DNA of 64,000 nt from VAZQ01 sp963725185 (GTDB taxonomy: Bacteria > Pseudomonadota > Alphaproteobacteria > Rhizobiales > Xanthobacteraceae). Where the stretch lies: NCBI GenBank assembly GCA_963725185.1, contig CAVRXO010000006.1, positions 2,852,001 to 2,916,000 of the forward strand. Direction: 5' to 3'. A model generated the notes under the pieces. That model was not told the DNA's origin and ran no database searches. It saw nothing but the letters and a program-made list of their open reading frames with translations. Each line of letters opens with the position of its first letter. Position 1 is the stretch's first letter. The position numbers and the translations under genes are program-made. Shown here one piece after another: positions 8,611 through 18,701 of the stretch.

Positions 8611-9102
8611 ATGATCGGGACCTATTTGCAGGCTCTGCGGCGGTCGATCGAGATGAGCCTGCAACGGATGGCGGACGTGGTCGGCCGCCTGACCCGCGGC
8701 ATGACGCTGGGCGTGCGCGCGCTGGTGATCGATCCGGACGGCCGCATCTTCCTGGTCAAGCACAGCTATGTGAGCGGTTGGCATCTGCCCGGGGGCGGGG
8801 TCGAGCCGGGCGAGACCCTGATCGACGCGCTCGTCCGCGAGCTGCGCGAGGAGGGCAATCTCGAGCCCACCGCGGAGCCCTTGCTGCATGGCATGTTCTT
8901 CAACGACAGCCTCTCGCCGCGCAACCACGTGGCGGTTTTCGTGGTCCGGGATTTCCGGCAACTCGGCGAGCCGGTGCCGGATCTCGAGATCATCGCGCAC
9001 GGATTCTTCGGTCTCGATGAGCTGCCGAACGATACCACCGCGGCGACGCGCGCCCGCATCATCGAGGTCGTCGGCGGAGCGCCGCTCAGGGAGCGGTGGT
9101 AG
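8611..9102 (+). CDS. Nudix hydrolase
   Basis: 163 aa from the ATG at 8611 (MIGTYLQALRRS). The Nudix core reads LPGGGVEPGETLIDALV followed by RELREEGNL at about residues 54-82. The metal-binding REXXEE is intact, but the usual XG after EE is replaced by GN, a small deviation from the consensus box. The family hydrolyses nucleoside diphosphates linked to another moiety; the substrate is not evident. The gene shares an intergenic region with mbfA and its ICE box. Confidence 0.9.
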   Translation: MIGTYLQALRRSIEMSLQRMADVVGRLTRGMTLGVRALVIDPDGRIFLVKHSYVSGWHLPGGGVEPGETLIDALVRELREEGNLEPTAEPLLHGMFFNDSLSPRNHVAVFVVRDFRQLGEPVPDLEIIAHGFFGLDELPNDTTAATRARIIEVVGGAPLRERW

Positions 9103-9193
9103 CGGTGCCCGCAGGCAATGGACCTCGCGCCGACCAAATGCTAATCGGCGCCGGCGCTCCCGGACCTGTGGCGGTCGGCTGGCGATTGAGGCA

Positions 9194-9703
9194 ATGACCG
9201 AACCTTCCATCACGATCCGGCCCGAGACCGCGGACGATGCGGCGGCCATCGAGCGGCTGCTCGAGCGCACCTTCGGTCCCGGCCGGCTCGCCAAGACCGC
9301 CTATCGGCTGCGTGAAGGGGCCGAGCATCGGCTGGAGCTCTCATTCACCGCGCGCATCGGCACGCTCATGATCGGTTCGGTGCGGCTGACCCCCGTCCGC
9401 ATCGGCGACGCCAAGGCGCTGCTGCTCGGTCCGCTCACGGTCGAGCCGCCGTTCCGTGCGCGCGGCATCGGCGGAGCGCTGATCGCGCGGGCGCTGGCCG
9501 AAGCCAAGGCCAGGGGTCACCAATTGGTCGTCCTGGTGGGAGACGAACCCTATTACGGACGGAACGGTTTCAAGCGCGTTCCCGTGGGACGGGCCGTCAT
9601 GCCGGGACCGGTCGATCCGGACCGTGTTCTGGTTTGCGAGCTCCAAGACGGCGCGTTTGCAAACGTCTCCGGACCGATCCGACCCGACTTCGACGCGCAG
9701 TAA
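9194..9703 (+). CDS. GNAT family N-acetyltransferase (YhbS-like)
   Basis: 169 aa from the ATG at 9194. The acetyl-CoA binding motif A is clear (LTVEPPFRARGIGGALI, with R-x-x-G-I-G), followed by the VLVGDEPYYGRNGFKRVP block typical of YhbS-like acetyltransferases. Acceptor substrate unknown. It follows the Nudix gene by 91 bases on the same strand, and the pair may be co-transcribed. Confidence 0.9.
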   Translation: MTEPSITIRPETADDAAAIERLLERTFGPGRLAKTAYRLREGAEHRLELSFTARIGTLMIGSVRLTPVRIGDAKALLLGPLTVEPPFRARGIGGALIARALAEAKARGHQLVVLVGDEPYYGRNGFKRVPVGRAVMPGPVDPDRVLVCELQDGAFANVSGPIRPDFDAQ

Positions 9704-9739
9704 ACGATCACCGACTGCCTACTTTATGGTCGGCGTCCC

Positions 9740-11806
9740 TCAGCGTCCCTCCCTCGCCCACGTCGCGGCCAGACTGCCGACCAAGAGCAGGAGGCCGATC
9801 AGCCCGGCGAAGACCGGCAGCACGCCGATGCCGCGCACCACGCTGGCCTCGCGCAGCTTCAGGCCGATCCAATCATCGCCGTGAAAGCTGTCATTGGCGC
9901 GCACGCCGACAACACGCGGCAGATGAATGCCGGCGCCGTCCTCGATGCGCACAGTGTCGCCGCCCGTGGCGCTGGTCAGCGGGGTGAGCCAGTCGGTGGT
10001 CGAGGTGACCTCGTCGAACTCGCGCGGATTGGCCGGGCCGACATTGGCCAGCGCGTTGAGCTTGCCGTCGCTCGCGCGCCACAGGCCAAGCTCTTTCGCC
10101 TCGATGGTCGTGCGCCACACTCCCGGCTCGGCTTGATTGAGCGTCACTGTTTGCGACTTTCCCGACGGCAGGGTCAGCGTCACCGGGTCGGCGCTGTCCG
10201 CCATGGTCTGCCGCTGCACCGTGAGATCGTGCCCGCGCACCGACAGCCGCAGCGCCTCCTCCTCGAGATCGGGCTCCTTCATCAGCCAGTGCGACAAACG
10301 CCGCAGCAGGTCGATATGCGGGCCGCCGCCTTCGAAGCCGCGCGCCCACAGCCAGATGTGATCCGACAAGAGCAGCGCGACGCGGCCCTCGCCTTCGCGC
10401 GAGAGCTGCAGCAGCGGCTTGTCGTCGGGGCCCACCATCAGGGTGGTGCCCTTCTCGGCCCGAGCATCGACCAGCCGGAACCAATGGCTCCAGTGCGGCG
10501 GATCTTCCGCCGAGCCCTCGAGCCCGCGGGTCACCGGGTGGCGCTTGCCCAGATCGGAGAGGCGCGGCAGGTAGGGCGTCTCGGTGGTCTGGCCGCTCGG
10601 CTCGGCCGGAAGCACCGATACGAGCGGGGTGCGCCAGAGGCTGGTCGGGCTCGCATAGTCGCGCCCGGCCGCCACCAGGACGGCGCCGCCCTGGCGCACG
10701 TAGCGCACGATGTTGTCGAAATAGATCGACTGCAGCACGCCCTGGCGCGCGTAACGGTCGAAGATGATGAGCTGGAACTCGTTGATCTTCTGCTGGAACA
10801 GCTCGCGCGTCGGAAAGGCGATGAGCGAGAGCTCGTTGATCGGCGTGCCGTCCTGCTTCTCCGGCGGGCGCAAGATGGTGAAATGCACCAGGTCGACGCT
10901 GGGGTCGGATTTGAGGAGATTGCGCCAGGTCCGCTCGCCGGCATGGGGCTCGCCCGACACCAGCAGCACGCGCAGTTTGTCGCGCACCCCGTCGATCACC
11001 ACCACGGCGCGGTTGTTGACGGCCGTCAGCTGGCCATCGAGCGGCGCCGCCTCGATCTCGATGATATTCTGGCCGGCGTGCTGGATCGGCACATCGACAT
11101 CGACCGGCTGGCCCACGCGCACGTTGCGCGTCTCCAAGGTCTCGCCGTCGCGCCGGATCGTCACCGGCACGTTGCCGGGCGGAACGCCCGTATCGCGGAC
11201 GCTGAAGGTGATGGTCTGCGACTGCCCGACAATGCCGAAGCGCGGTGCGGTGACCAGCGCCACCCGGCGTTCGCGCTCGTTCTTATGGCCGGTGATCAGG
11301 GCATGCACGGGCGCATTGAAACCGAGCGCCGCGGCGTCGGCCGGAACGTCGTGCACGCGCCCGTCGGTGATCATGATCGCGCCCGCCACTCGGTCGCGCG
11401 GCACATCCGACAGGGCGGAGCTGAGCGCGCCGAACAATCGCGTGCCGTCGGTTTCGCCGTCCGACTGGCCAGCTTCGACGAAGCGCACTTCGAGCCCGGG
11501 AATGTGACCAAGTCGCTCCGCCAGCTGGGCGCGCGCCGCCTCGGTCTGCTCGGTGCGGTCGCCGAACTCCTGGCTCGGGCTCTTGTCGATGATCACGGCG
11601 GCGACCGAAGTGAGCGGATCGCGGTCCTCGCGCGTCAGCGATGGATTGGCGAGCGCCAGCACGAACAGAGCGAGCGCGGCGATGCGGATCGGGGCGCCGC
11701 GGCTGCGTGCCAGCACCAGCATCACGGCGATCACCAGCGTCACCGCGAGCGCCCCCCACAGCACATAGGTCGGCACAAGCGGCGAGAATGCGATGCCGTA
11801 ATTCAT
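9740..11806 (-). CDS. Membrane protein with VWA-like and glutamine-amidotransferase-like domains
   Basis: 688 aa, last gene of the MoxR/DUF58 operon. Two N-terminal membrane helices (about residues 14-60) are followed by a VWA-like segment with the DKSPS motif (about 85-180). A beta-rich part comes next, then a class I amidotransferase-like fold from about residue 280 (LRVLLVSGEPHAGERTWRN onward). A final membrane helix lies near the C-terminus. The catalytic Cys of true amidotransferases is not apparent. Homologues are found with MoxR and DUF58 genes across alphaproteobacteria, but the molecular role is unknown. It starts 14 bases after the DUF4159 gene. Confidence 0.85.
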   Translation of the reverse strand: MNYGIAFSPLVPTYVLWGALAVTLVIAVMLVLARSRGAPIRIAALALFVLALANPSLTREDRDPLTSVAAVIIDKSPSQEFGDRTEQTEAARAQLAERLGHIPGLEVRFVEAGQSDGETDGTRLFGALSSALSDVPRDRVAGAIMITDGRVHDVPADAAALGFNAPVHALITGHKNERERRVALVTAPRFGIVGQSQTITFSVRDTGVPPGNVPVTIRRDGETLETRNVRVGQPVDVDVPIQHAGQNIIEIEAAPLDGQLTAVNNRAVVVIDGVRDKLRVLLVSGEPHAGERTWRNLLKSDPSVDLVHFTILRPPEKQDGTPINELSLIAFPTRELFQQKINEFQLIIFDRYARQGVLQSIYFDNIVRYVRQGGAVLVAAGRDYASPTSLWRTPLVSVLPAEPSGQTTETPYLPRLSDLGKRHPVTRGLEGSAEDPPHWSHWFRLVDARAEKGTTLMVGPDDKPLLQLSREGEGRVALLLSDHIWLWARGFEGGGPHIDLLRRLSHWLMKEPDLEEEALRLSVRGHDLTVQRQTMADSADPVTLTLPSGKSQTVTLNQAEPGVWRTTIEAKELGLWRASDGKLNALANVGPANPREFDEVTSTTDWLTPLTSATGGDTVRIEDGAGIHLPRVVGVRANDSFHGDDWIGLKLREASVVRGIGVLPVFAGLIGLLLLVGSLAATWAREGR

Positions 11807-11820
11807 CGGTGTGTGGTCTC

Positions 11821-14647
11821 CTACTGTCCCAGCCGCTCGAGCAGCGCCGGGATATGGACCTGATCGGCCTTGTAGTTGCCGGTCAGCGTGTACATCACGA
11901 TGTTGACGCCGGCCCGGAAGGCAAATTCGCGCTGGCGCGGCTCGCCCGCGACCAGCGGCAGCATGGCTTGGCCATCGGGCCGCATGGCCCAGGCGCCGGC
12001 AAGATCATTCGACGTGATGATGATGGAGGAAACGCCATCGCCGGCGCGCGCCGGGCGATTGGATTCATCCTCTTCGCTGTCGGCGGGCAGCGCCTCGACC
12101 CACAGCTGGCCGGTGCTGAAGCGGCCCGGAAAATCCTTCAGGAGATAAAACGTCTTGGTCAGAACGTGATCGCGCGACACCGGTTCGAGTTCGGGAATAT
12201 CCAGCGACGACAGAATGTTTCGGAGTGCCAGCATGCCCGGCCCGCGCGCCTCGCCGCCCGGTCCCGCCGGCGCTTCGATCGCGTCGCGGGTGTCGAACAG
12301 GACCGTGCCGCCCTGCTTCATATAGGCGTCGATATGCTGCAGCGCCTCGGGCGAAGGCTTGGCCGCGCCCGGCGCGATCGGCCAGTAGATCAACGGATAG
12401 AAGGCGAGCTCGTCGCGCGCCGGATCAAGTCCCATCGGCTCGGCGGCTTCGAGCGCGGTGCGCTGCGCCAGGAACAGCGTGAGGCCCTGCAGCCCGGCCT
12501 TGCTGATGCGGTCGACCTCTTGGTCGCCGGTGATGACATAGGCAAGCCGGGTTTCCAGCGCCGCCTTCCAGGGCGCATCGCCGCCGGCCTGGGCCTGCGC
12601 CTGCGGCGCCGCCAGCAACGCCGCGCCGAAGATCGCGAAGGCCGCGAGGACGGCCGCCACCCGGCGCCGCGGCCGCATCACCTGCTTGACCCCGCCGGCG
12701 AGCCAGAACACCACCAAAGCGTCGAGCGCGAGGAGCGCGAGCGCGACCAGCAGGATCGGCCCGCGCAGGTCGCGCGGCTCGCTGACGCGATATTCCTCCT
12801 GGCGGGCATTGAGGCCCGAGACGTTGAGGGGCGCAAGCTGGTCGGCGGGCGCGAGTGCATTCACGGCCAACAATCCTTCGGGTGGACCATAGAAACCGGG
12901 CGGGTGCTCGGGGGTGGCGCGGCCGGAAAATCCGGCCGGCACCGGGCGCGCGCTTGGCGGCGGCGGCACGAACACGCCGAAGCCGTCGAGCACGCGGCTG
13001 GGCGGTACCGCTTCCTGGGTCTCGTGTCCGCTGCTCGTGCCGCCGTCGGGGGTGGCGGTGGTACCGGCCTGCGCCACGATGCGCTTGAGCATGTCGACGA
13101 ACGCACCCGACAGCGGCAGATCCGACCAGCGGGTATCGGCGGTGACGTGAAATAAGACGATCAATCCCTTGCCGCGATGCTCGGCGGTGACCAGCGGGGT
13201 ACCGTCGGCGAGCGTGGCCCAGGTGCGGTCGGTCAGGGTCGCGTCGGGTTCGGCCAGCACCTGGCGGCTCACCGTGACATCGGTCGGCACCGTCATGTCG
13301 AAGAAGGGCCCATCGTGCGCATAAGCGCCGAGTTGCTGGGGTTGTTCCCAGGACAGGCTGCCGCCCAGGATGCGGCCGCCGCGACGCAGCCGCACCGGCA
13401 CCAGGTCGTCGTCGCTGGCGGCGAGCCGCGGCCCGGCGAAGCGCACTAGGACGCCGCCGTCCTCGACCCAGCGCGCGAGCGGATCGTGCACCTCGGCGAC
13501 GATATTGCCGACATCGGCCAGGATCATCATCGGCAGGTGCTGGGCGAGGAATTGCGTCACCGCCTCGGCGGGCGAGCCTGAAATCCGCGGTCCGCACGTC
13601 CGCGAACGGAGCCAGCGCGCGGGTCAGGTAATAGGTCGGGGCGAGCAGCGGCTGGGCGGTATCGGCGGTCGAGCCGGTAACGATGCCGACGCTGCGGCGG
13701 CGCCAGCGCTTGTCGAGCAGCTGCACCGCGCCGGCCGAGTGCTCGGCGGTGATCTCGAGCCGGGCGATGTCGTTGCGGATCTCGACCGGCAGCGTGAGAT
13801 CGGCTTCGGTCTCGGTCTCTTCCGGCTTGAAGGCGAACGGAGCGTCGCCAAGCGGCAGGCCCTTGAGATCGAGGCCCTGCACGGTTCCGCTTTCCGCCGT
13901 CCCGGTTGCCGCGCGCAGGACCTTGACGGTGAGCGCGCCGGCCGTGTTGTCGGCCGAGCTCAGCGCATGCGCGGGCGGGAGCCCGTCCTTGATCACGGTA
14001 AGCTGCCGGTTCCCGATCAGCCGGGCGAAGGCGGCGACGAATTCGGCGCCGCCGCCGAGATCGACCCCGTCGGAGAGCCAGACGATCTCGGCGTCGGGCG
14101 TGGCATCAAGGAAGCGGCCGAGCGCCGGCAGCGCGTCCGCGCGCTCGACCGCGTAGGGCTGCGGCCGCACCTGCTTGAGCCGCACGCGGGCCGCGGCCGG
14201 GGTCTCGAGCGAGATGTCGCGCGTGGGCTCCGACAAGCGCACCAGGGCCACGCCGCGATCGTCCGCCTCCGCCTGCGCCAACAGATCGTCGGCGGTGCGC
14301 ATGCGCGCATCCCAGCTTCCGGCGGCCGGATAGCCGTCGTCGATGATGAGCGCCAGCGGCGCCTTGGAGGCAGCGGTTTCGAGCGGCGGACGCCAAAGCG
14401 GTCCGGCGGCCGCGATGATGACGAGAGCGGCCAGCGTCAGGCGCAGCAGGGTGAGCCACCACGGCGTGCGTCGCGGGGTCTCTTCCTTGGGGGCGAGGTC
14501 GAACAGGAGCCGGGTCGGCGGGAAATCGATGCGGCGCGGCTGCGGCGGAATAAGCCGCAATAGCCACCACAGGATCGGCAGGCTGAGCAAGCCGAGCAGC
14601 ACCAGCGGCTCGGCGAAGGCGAGCGGCAGGCCCAGCAATCCCATCAT
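11821..14647 (-). CDS. DUF4159 domain membrane protein (BatA-like N-terminus), one frameshift
   Basis: About 941 aa once a single shift near 13571 is repaired (reading ...TADFRLA then EAVTQFLAQH...). The N-terminus has two membrane helices flanking IPPQPRRIDFPP, as in BatA/aerotolerance proteins, then a VWA-like region. The C-terminal third (from about 12590 down) is DUF4159. The start at 14647 has GGAGG six bases upstream and overlaps the DUF58 stop as ATGA. The shift fits one extra G in the GGG at 13570-13572. It probably works at the membrane with MoxR and the DUF58 protein in complex assembly or envelope maintenance. Confidence 0.85.
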
Positions 14648-15609
14648 GGGTGCCTCCCGGCTTGATGATGCCCGGGCGTGCCCAGGCGGCCGCTGACCGC
14701 GGCGCCAGGCGGCGGGGCGCCCATGCGGGCGTGCAAAGCGAGCATGAGATCGGTCGCCGGATGGTCGGTCCGGTGGATGGCAAAGCTCCATCCGAGCCGG
14801 TCGGTCTCGGCCCGGATTTCGGCCCGGTGGCGCGCGATCCGCGCCTCATAGTCGGTTTTCCAGGCCTCCGCGCGTCCGACCGTGATCTCGCCGCCGCCCT
14901 CCGGCTCGACGAACTCGACGCGGCCCGAATAGGGGAAGGTCTCTTCGGCGGGATCGACGACCTGGACCATGTGGCCATGCGCGCCGGTGACCGAGAGCTG
15001 CGCCAACGTCCTGCGCAGCTCCGCCATCGGGCTCCAAAAGTCGGACACGACCACGATCTCGGCCAGCCCCGATGGCGCAAAGGACGGCGGCAAGCTCGCG
15101 CGCTCGGTCACGTCATGCACGATCGCGTTGGCCATTTTGTCGAGCACGTTGCGGCTGCCGGTCGGACGCATGAGGCCCGGCATGCCGACGCGCTCGCCGG
15201 CCTGCACCAGGACCTCGGCCAGCGCGAAGCCGATCACCAGGGTCCGATCGAGCTTGGATTCCTGCGCCATCGTCGAACGGAACACCATGGAGGGCGAGCG
15301 GTCCGCCCAGATCCACACCGTATGGGCGGCTTCCCATTCCTGCTCGCGCACATAGAGGTTGTCGTCGCGGGCGGAGCGGCGCCAGTCCACGCGCCGCGCC
15401 GGCTCGCCCGAGAGGAAGCGGCGGTATTGCCAGAAATTCTCGCCCGGTCCCGCCCGCCGGCGTCCGTGCAGCCCGTGAATGACGGTCGCCGCGATGCGGC
15501 GCGCCTCCAGGATGAGACGCGGCATCGATTCCGCCAGCGAGCGCGCCTGGCCTTCGGCGTGCTGGGTGGCCTTGATCTCGTGCCCCGCCGCTCGTCGTGG
15601 TGCCGCCAT
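14644..15609 (-). CDS. DUF58 domain protein
   Basis: 321 aa from the ATG at 15609 (MAAPRRAAGHEIK), 4 bases after the moxR stop. The DUF58 signature is present: GRRRAGPGENFWQYRRF near residues 50-66 and GEPARRVDWRRSARDD just after. A VWA-like part with WADRSPSM follows. DUF58 proteins accompany MoxR AAA+ ATPases and are thought to be their substrates or adaptors. Gene order moxR-DUF58-DUF4159-membrane protein with 4-base or overlapping junctions implies one transcript. Confidence 0.92.
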   Translation of the reverse strand: MAAPRRAAGHEIKATQHAEGQARSLAESMPRLILEARRIAATVIHGLHGRRRAGPGENFWQYRRFLSGEPARRVDWRRSARDDNLYVREQEWEAAHTVWIWADRSPSMVFRSTMAQESKLDRTLVIGFALAEVLVQAGERVGMPGLMRPTGSRNVLDKMANAIVHDVTERASLPPSFAPSGLAEIVVVSDFWSPMAELRRTLAQLSVTGAHGHMVQVVDPAEETFPYSGRVEFVEPEGGGEITVGRAEAWKTDYEARIARHRAEIRAETDRLGWSFAIHRTDHPATDLMLALHARMGAPPPGAAVSGRLGTPGHHQAGRHP

Positions 15610-15613
15610 CAGA

Positions 15614-16624
15614 CTATCCGACGCGCGACTTGAGCTTGCCCACCACGGCTTCAATGGTCTCGCCGTCGGCGCGCGCCGCGAAGGTAAGCGCCATGCGGTG
15701 CTTGAGGATCGGCTCGGCCATGTCCATGACGTCGTCGATCGAGGGCGACAGCCGGCCGTCGATGAGCGCGCGGGCGCGCACCACCAGCATCAGGGCCTGG
15801 CTCGCGCGCGGGCTCGGCCCCCATGAGATCAGCTTGCCGAGATCGCCGGTTTCGGGACCCGGACGGGCCGAGCGCACGAGGTTGAGGATCGCTTCCACCA
15901 CCAATTCGCCGACCGGCAGCCGGCGCACCAGGCGCTGCGCCGCGATGAGCTCGTCGGCGGTCATGGTCGGCTTCGGCTTGCTCTCCTCGGTGCCGGTCGT
16001 ATCGAAGATGATCTTGCGCTCGTTGGCGTGGTCCGGATAGCCGACGTCGATCTGCATCAGGAAGCGGTCGAGCTGCGCCTCGGGCAGCGGATAGGTGCCT
16101 TCCTGCTCGATCGGATTCTGCGTCGCCAGCACGTGAAAGGGATGCGGCACGTCGTGCCGATTGCCGGCGACCGTCACGTGGTGCTCCTGCATCGCCTGCA
16201 GCAGGGCCGACTGGGTGCGCGGGCTGGCGCGGTTGATCTCGTCCGCCATCAGCAACTGGGCAAAGATCGGACCGCCGATGAAGCGGAAGCTGCGCTTGCC
16301 GCCGACGCTCTCGTCGAGGACCTCGCTGCCGACGATGTCGGACGGCATGAGATCCGGGGTGAACTGAATGCGGCGAGCTTCGAGCCCGAGCACCGTGCCC
16401 ATGGTCTCGATCAGCTTGGTCTTGGCAAGGCCGGGAAGACCGATCAGCAGCGCGTGTCCGCCGCAGAGCACGGTGATCAGGGCCTGCTCGACCACCTTCT
16501 CCTGCCCGAAGATGACCCGGCCGATCGCTTCCTTGGCGGCCGCCACCTGCGCACCCGTGGCCTCCGCTTGGCGCACGATCATGTCATCGAGCTTTTCGAG
16601 CACTTCTCCGCCGGCTGCCGCCAT
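15614..16624 (-). CDS. MoxR family AAA+ ATPase
   Basis: 336 aa. The Walker A GLPGLAKT lies at about 62-69, the Walker B LLMADEINR at about 124-132, and the MoxR-typical pattern RASPRTQSALLQAMQE and ATQNPIEQEGTYPLPEAQLDRF follows. A GTG three bases upstream is a possible alternative start; AGGAG precedes both. MoxR ATPases act as chaperone-like remodelers with VWA partners. It is the first gene of the four-gene operon, whose promoter should lie in the 519-base gap upstream. Confidence 0.95.
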   Translation of the reverse strand: MAAAGGEVLEKLDDMIVRQAEATGAQVAAAKEAIGRVIFGQEKVVEQALITVLCGGHALLIGLPGLAKTKLIETMGTVLGLEARRIQFTPDLMPSDIVGSEVLDESVGGKRSFRFIGGPIFAQLLMADEINRASPRTQSALLQAMQEHHVTVAGNRHDVPHPFHVLATQNPIEQEGTYPLPEAQLDRFLMQIDVGYPDHANERKIIFDTTGTEESKPKPTMTADELIAAQRLVRRLPVGELVVEAILNLVRSARPGPETGDLGKLISWGPSPRASQALMLVVRARALIDGRLSPSIDDVMDMAEPILKHRMALTFAARADGETIEAVVGKLKSRVG

Positions 16625-17143
16625 CACCTGTCTCTCCTGCCGTTTAGCGCCTGGACTGCTGGACTATCCGTAGCACGGACTTGTCGTCGTTCGCCTGTTA
16701 GTGTTCGCCCTGTTAGCATCCGCCGGATATTGTCGGCCTTGTCGCCGCAATGAGCAATGCTAATCAAGCCACCTTAGCAATGCGACATTTGCGGTCGATA
16801 CGACATTTTTACGTCCCGCGAAAAGCACAACCTGCAACAATAACGTTCCGCAAGGCTGCAATATTCACGCCATGTGGCTTATCCGGCCGTACCCCGAATC
16901 TCGGCCGTTTCCTCTCGGTTGGGCGGAGAATACGCTAGTTTCCGGGGGACGCGATGCCGCGCCTGCAATCCGGGCATGCGCAAGCCTTCATTCTTGCGCC
17001 CAACGGGATGGTGCGGTCTTGGTCTTGGCGTCGCTGGATCTTAGTCCTTGCCGTGGCCTTGCGCCTTTCGGGTCCTCCCCCAAGCTGTGGGCCTGTGGGA
17101 GACAAAGCCGAGCTTCGATGCACAAGCAGGATTGCGGGAAACA
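16625..17143. other. Intergenic region between divergent moxR and DUF1285 genes
   Basis: No coding region, RNA gene or strong repeat was recognised. The segment 16680-16870 is relatively AT-rich for this genome and probably carries the divergent promoters. No specific operator was identified. Confidence 0.5.
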
Positions 17144-17743
17144 ATGGCGAAGGAAGGGCAGGGACGAACAATCGGGCTCGAGGCGCTCGCGGGCGCTGTG
17201 GGCAACGCGATGCCCAAGGGCGCGCCACCGGTTCATCTGTGGAACCCGCCGTTCTGCGGCGACCTCGACATGCGGATCGCGGCCGATGGCACCTGGTATT
17301 ATCTCAAGACCCCGATCGGGCGGCCGGCACTGGTGAAGCTGTTCGCCTCGGTGCTCAAGCGGGAAGGAGACAAATACTATCTGGTGACCCCGGTGGAGAA
17401 ATGCGGGATCGTGGTCGAGGATGCGCCATTCCTCGCCGTGGAGCTCAAGGTCGAGACCGGGGCAAGCCGCCGGATTCTGCACTTTCGCACCAATGTCGAC
17501 GACTGGGTCGCCTGCGGGCTGCAGCATGCGTTGCGGTTCGAGCCGGAACCGGAGCCGGGCGGGCTGCGGCCCTACCTGCATGTGCGGGCCGACCTGTGGG
17601 CCAAGGTGACGCGGGCCCTGTTGTACGATCTGGTTGAGCTCGGCGAGGAGCGCGACGTCGGCGGACAGTGCATGTTCGGCATCGCTTCGGACCAGGAGTT
17701 CTTCGCCATGCAGCCGGCGGCGGCCCTGAAGGACCTCACGTGA
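17144..17743 (+). CDS. DUF1285 family protein
   Basis: 199 aa from the ATG at 17144 (MAKEGQGRTIGLEAL). It contains the conserved FCGDLDMRIAADGTWYYLKTPIGRPALVKLF-type core of DUF1285 near residues 38-68, split by loops. The stop overlaps the next start (TGATG), so it is translationally coupled to the CoA pyrophosphatase gene. Function unknown; the same neighbourhood occurs in many Rhizobiales, usually with the CCA-adding enzyme. Confidence 0.9.
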   Translation: MAKEGQGRTIGLEALAGAVGNAMPKGAPPVHLWNPPFCGDLDMRIAADGTWYYLKTPIGRPALVKLFASVLKREGDKYYLVTPVEKCGIVVEDAPFLAVELKVETGASRRILHFRTNVDDWVACGLQHALRFEPEPEPGGLRPYLHVRADLWAKVTRALLYDLVELGEERDVGGQCMFGIASDQEFFAMQPAAALKDLT

Positions 17744-18423
17744 TGGACGGCCTGCTTTCGAGCGACGGGCACGCGATCGGCGATGATTTCTTCAAGCGCG
17801 CCCGCGCGCGGCTTACGCTCGACGTGCCGCCGGCATTGACCGATGGCGGGCTGACGAGCGCGCGCGGCGATCTCGATCTTGATCCCTCCCTGTGGGAGCG
17901 TGCCGGCGTCGCGGCGACGCGGCCGGCCGCCGTGCTGGTGGGCATCGTCGAGCGTCCGGAGCCCGCCGTCCTGCTCACGCTGCGCAACGCGGCGCTGGAG
18001 AGCCATGCCGGACAGATCGCGTTTCCGGGCGGCAAGATCGAGGCGGACGATGCCTCGCCGGCCGCCGCCGCGCTGCGCGAGGCGGCGGAGGAGATCGGCC
18101 TCGACCGCGGCCTGGTCGATCCGATCGGATATCTCGATCTCTACCTGACCTTTAGCGGTTTTCGCATCCTGCCGACGGTGGCGCGGATCGATCCCAGCCA
18201 TCGGCTCACGCTCAACCGCTCGGAGGTCGAGGAAGCCTTCGAGGTGCCGCTTGCCTTCCTGATGGACGTGCAGAACCACGCGCTACACAGCCGCGACTGG
18301 AAAGGCGTGATCCGCCGCTACTACGCCATGCCGTTCGGCGAGCGCTACATTTGGGGCGTGACTGCCGGTATCTTGCGCAACCTCTACGAACGAACTCTAT
18401 CTCGGCTGACCACAGAACCCTGA
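17743..18423 (+). CDS. CoA pyrophosphatase, Nudix family
   Basis: 226 aa. The NuCoA signature LTLRNAALESHAGQIAFPGG runs straight into the Nudix box ending REAAEEIGL (about residues 87-125). These enzymes split CoA or its derivatives into 4'-phosphopantetheine and 3',5'-ADP. The start overlaps the DUF1285 stop. It is followed at 15 bases by the small DUF6111 gene and then the CCA-adding enzyme, so the four form one operon. Confidence 0.93.
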   Translation: MDGLLSSDGHAIGDDFFKRARARLTLDVPPALTDGGLTSARGDLDLDPSLWERAGVAATRPAAVLVGIVERPEPAVLLTLRNAALESHAGQIAFPGGKIEADDASPAAAALREAAEEIGLDRGLVDPIGYLDLYLTFSGFRILPTVARIDPSHRLTLNRSEVEEAFEVPLAFLMDVQNHALHSRDWKGVIRRYYAMPFGERYIWGVTAGILRNLYERTLSRLTTEP

Positions 18424-18437
18424 AGGGAATTGCCCGC

Positions 18438-18701
18438 ATGATCCGTCCGGTCTTCACCGAGGTGGCGCTGTTCCTGATCCCATTCGTGGTCTACGCCGTC
18501 TTCCTGTGGGCGACGCGCGCGGGCGTGCTCGATCCCTCGTCATGGTCGCTGGCGCGGCTGGCCTGGCTGCTGATCGCCGCCCTGTCGCTGATGGTGGGCA
18601 GCTTCGTGATGCTGGCCCAGTTCGGCGGCGCGCCGGCGGGCTCGACCTATGTGCCGGCGCATGTCGACGACGGCACGCTGCGGCCGGGAGTCATCAAATG
18701 A
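18438..18701 (+). CDS. DUF6111-type small membrane protein
   Basis: 87 aa from the ATG at 18438 (MIRPVFTEVALFLIPF). Two hydrophobic helices (about residues 8-27 and 40-62) flank a short polar loop, and the tail is THVDDG-type and polar. It matches the size and pattern of DUF6111 proteins found between the CoA pyrophosphatase and CCA-adding enzyme genes in Rhizobiales. Its stop overlaps the next start (ATGA). Function unknown. Confidence 0.85.
   Translation: MIRPVFTEVALFLIPFVVYAVFLWATRAGVLDPSSWSLARLAWLLIAALSLMVGSFVMLAQFGGAPAGSTYVPAHVDDGTLRPGVIK

Noticed and set aside
9881..13155. Two long plus-strand frames (660 and 504 aa)
   Set aside because: They lie opposite the DUF4159 and membrane-protein genes, whose products have clear motifs; GC-rich antisense frames stay open by composition.
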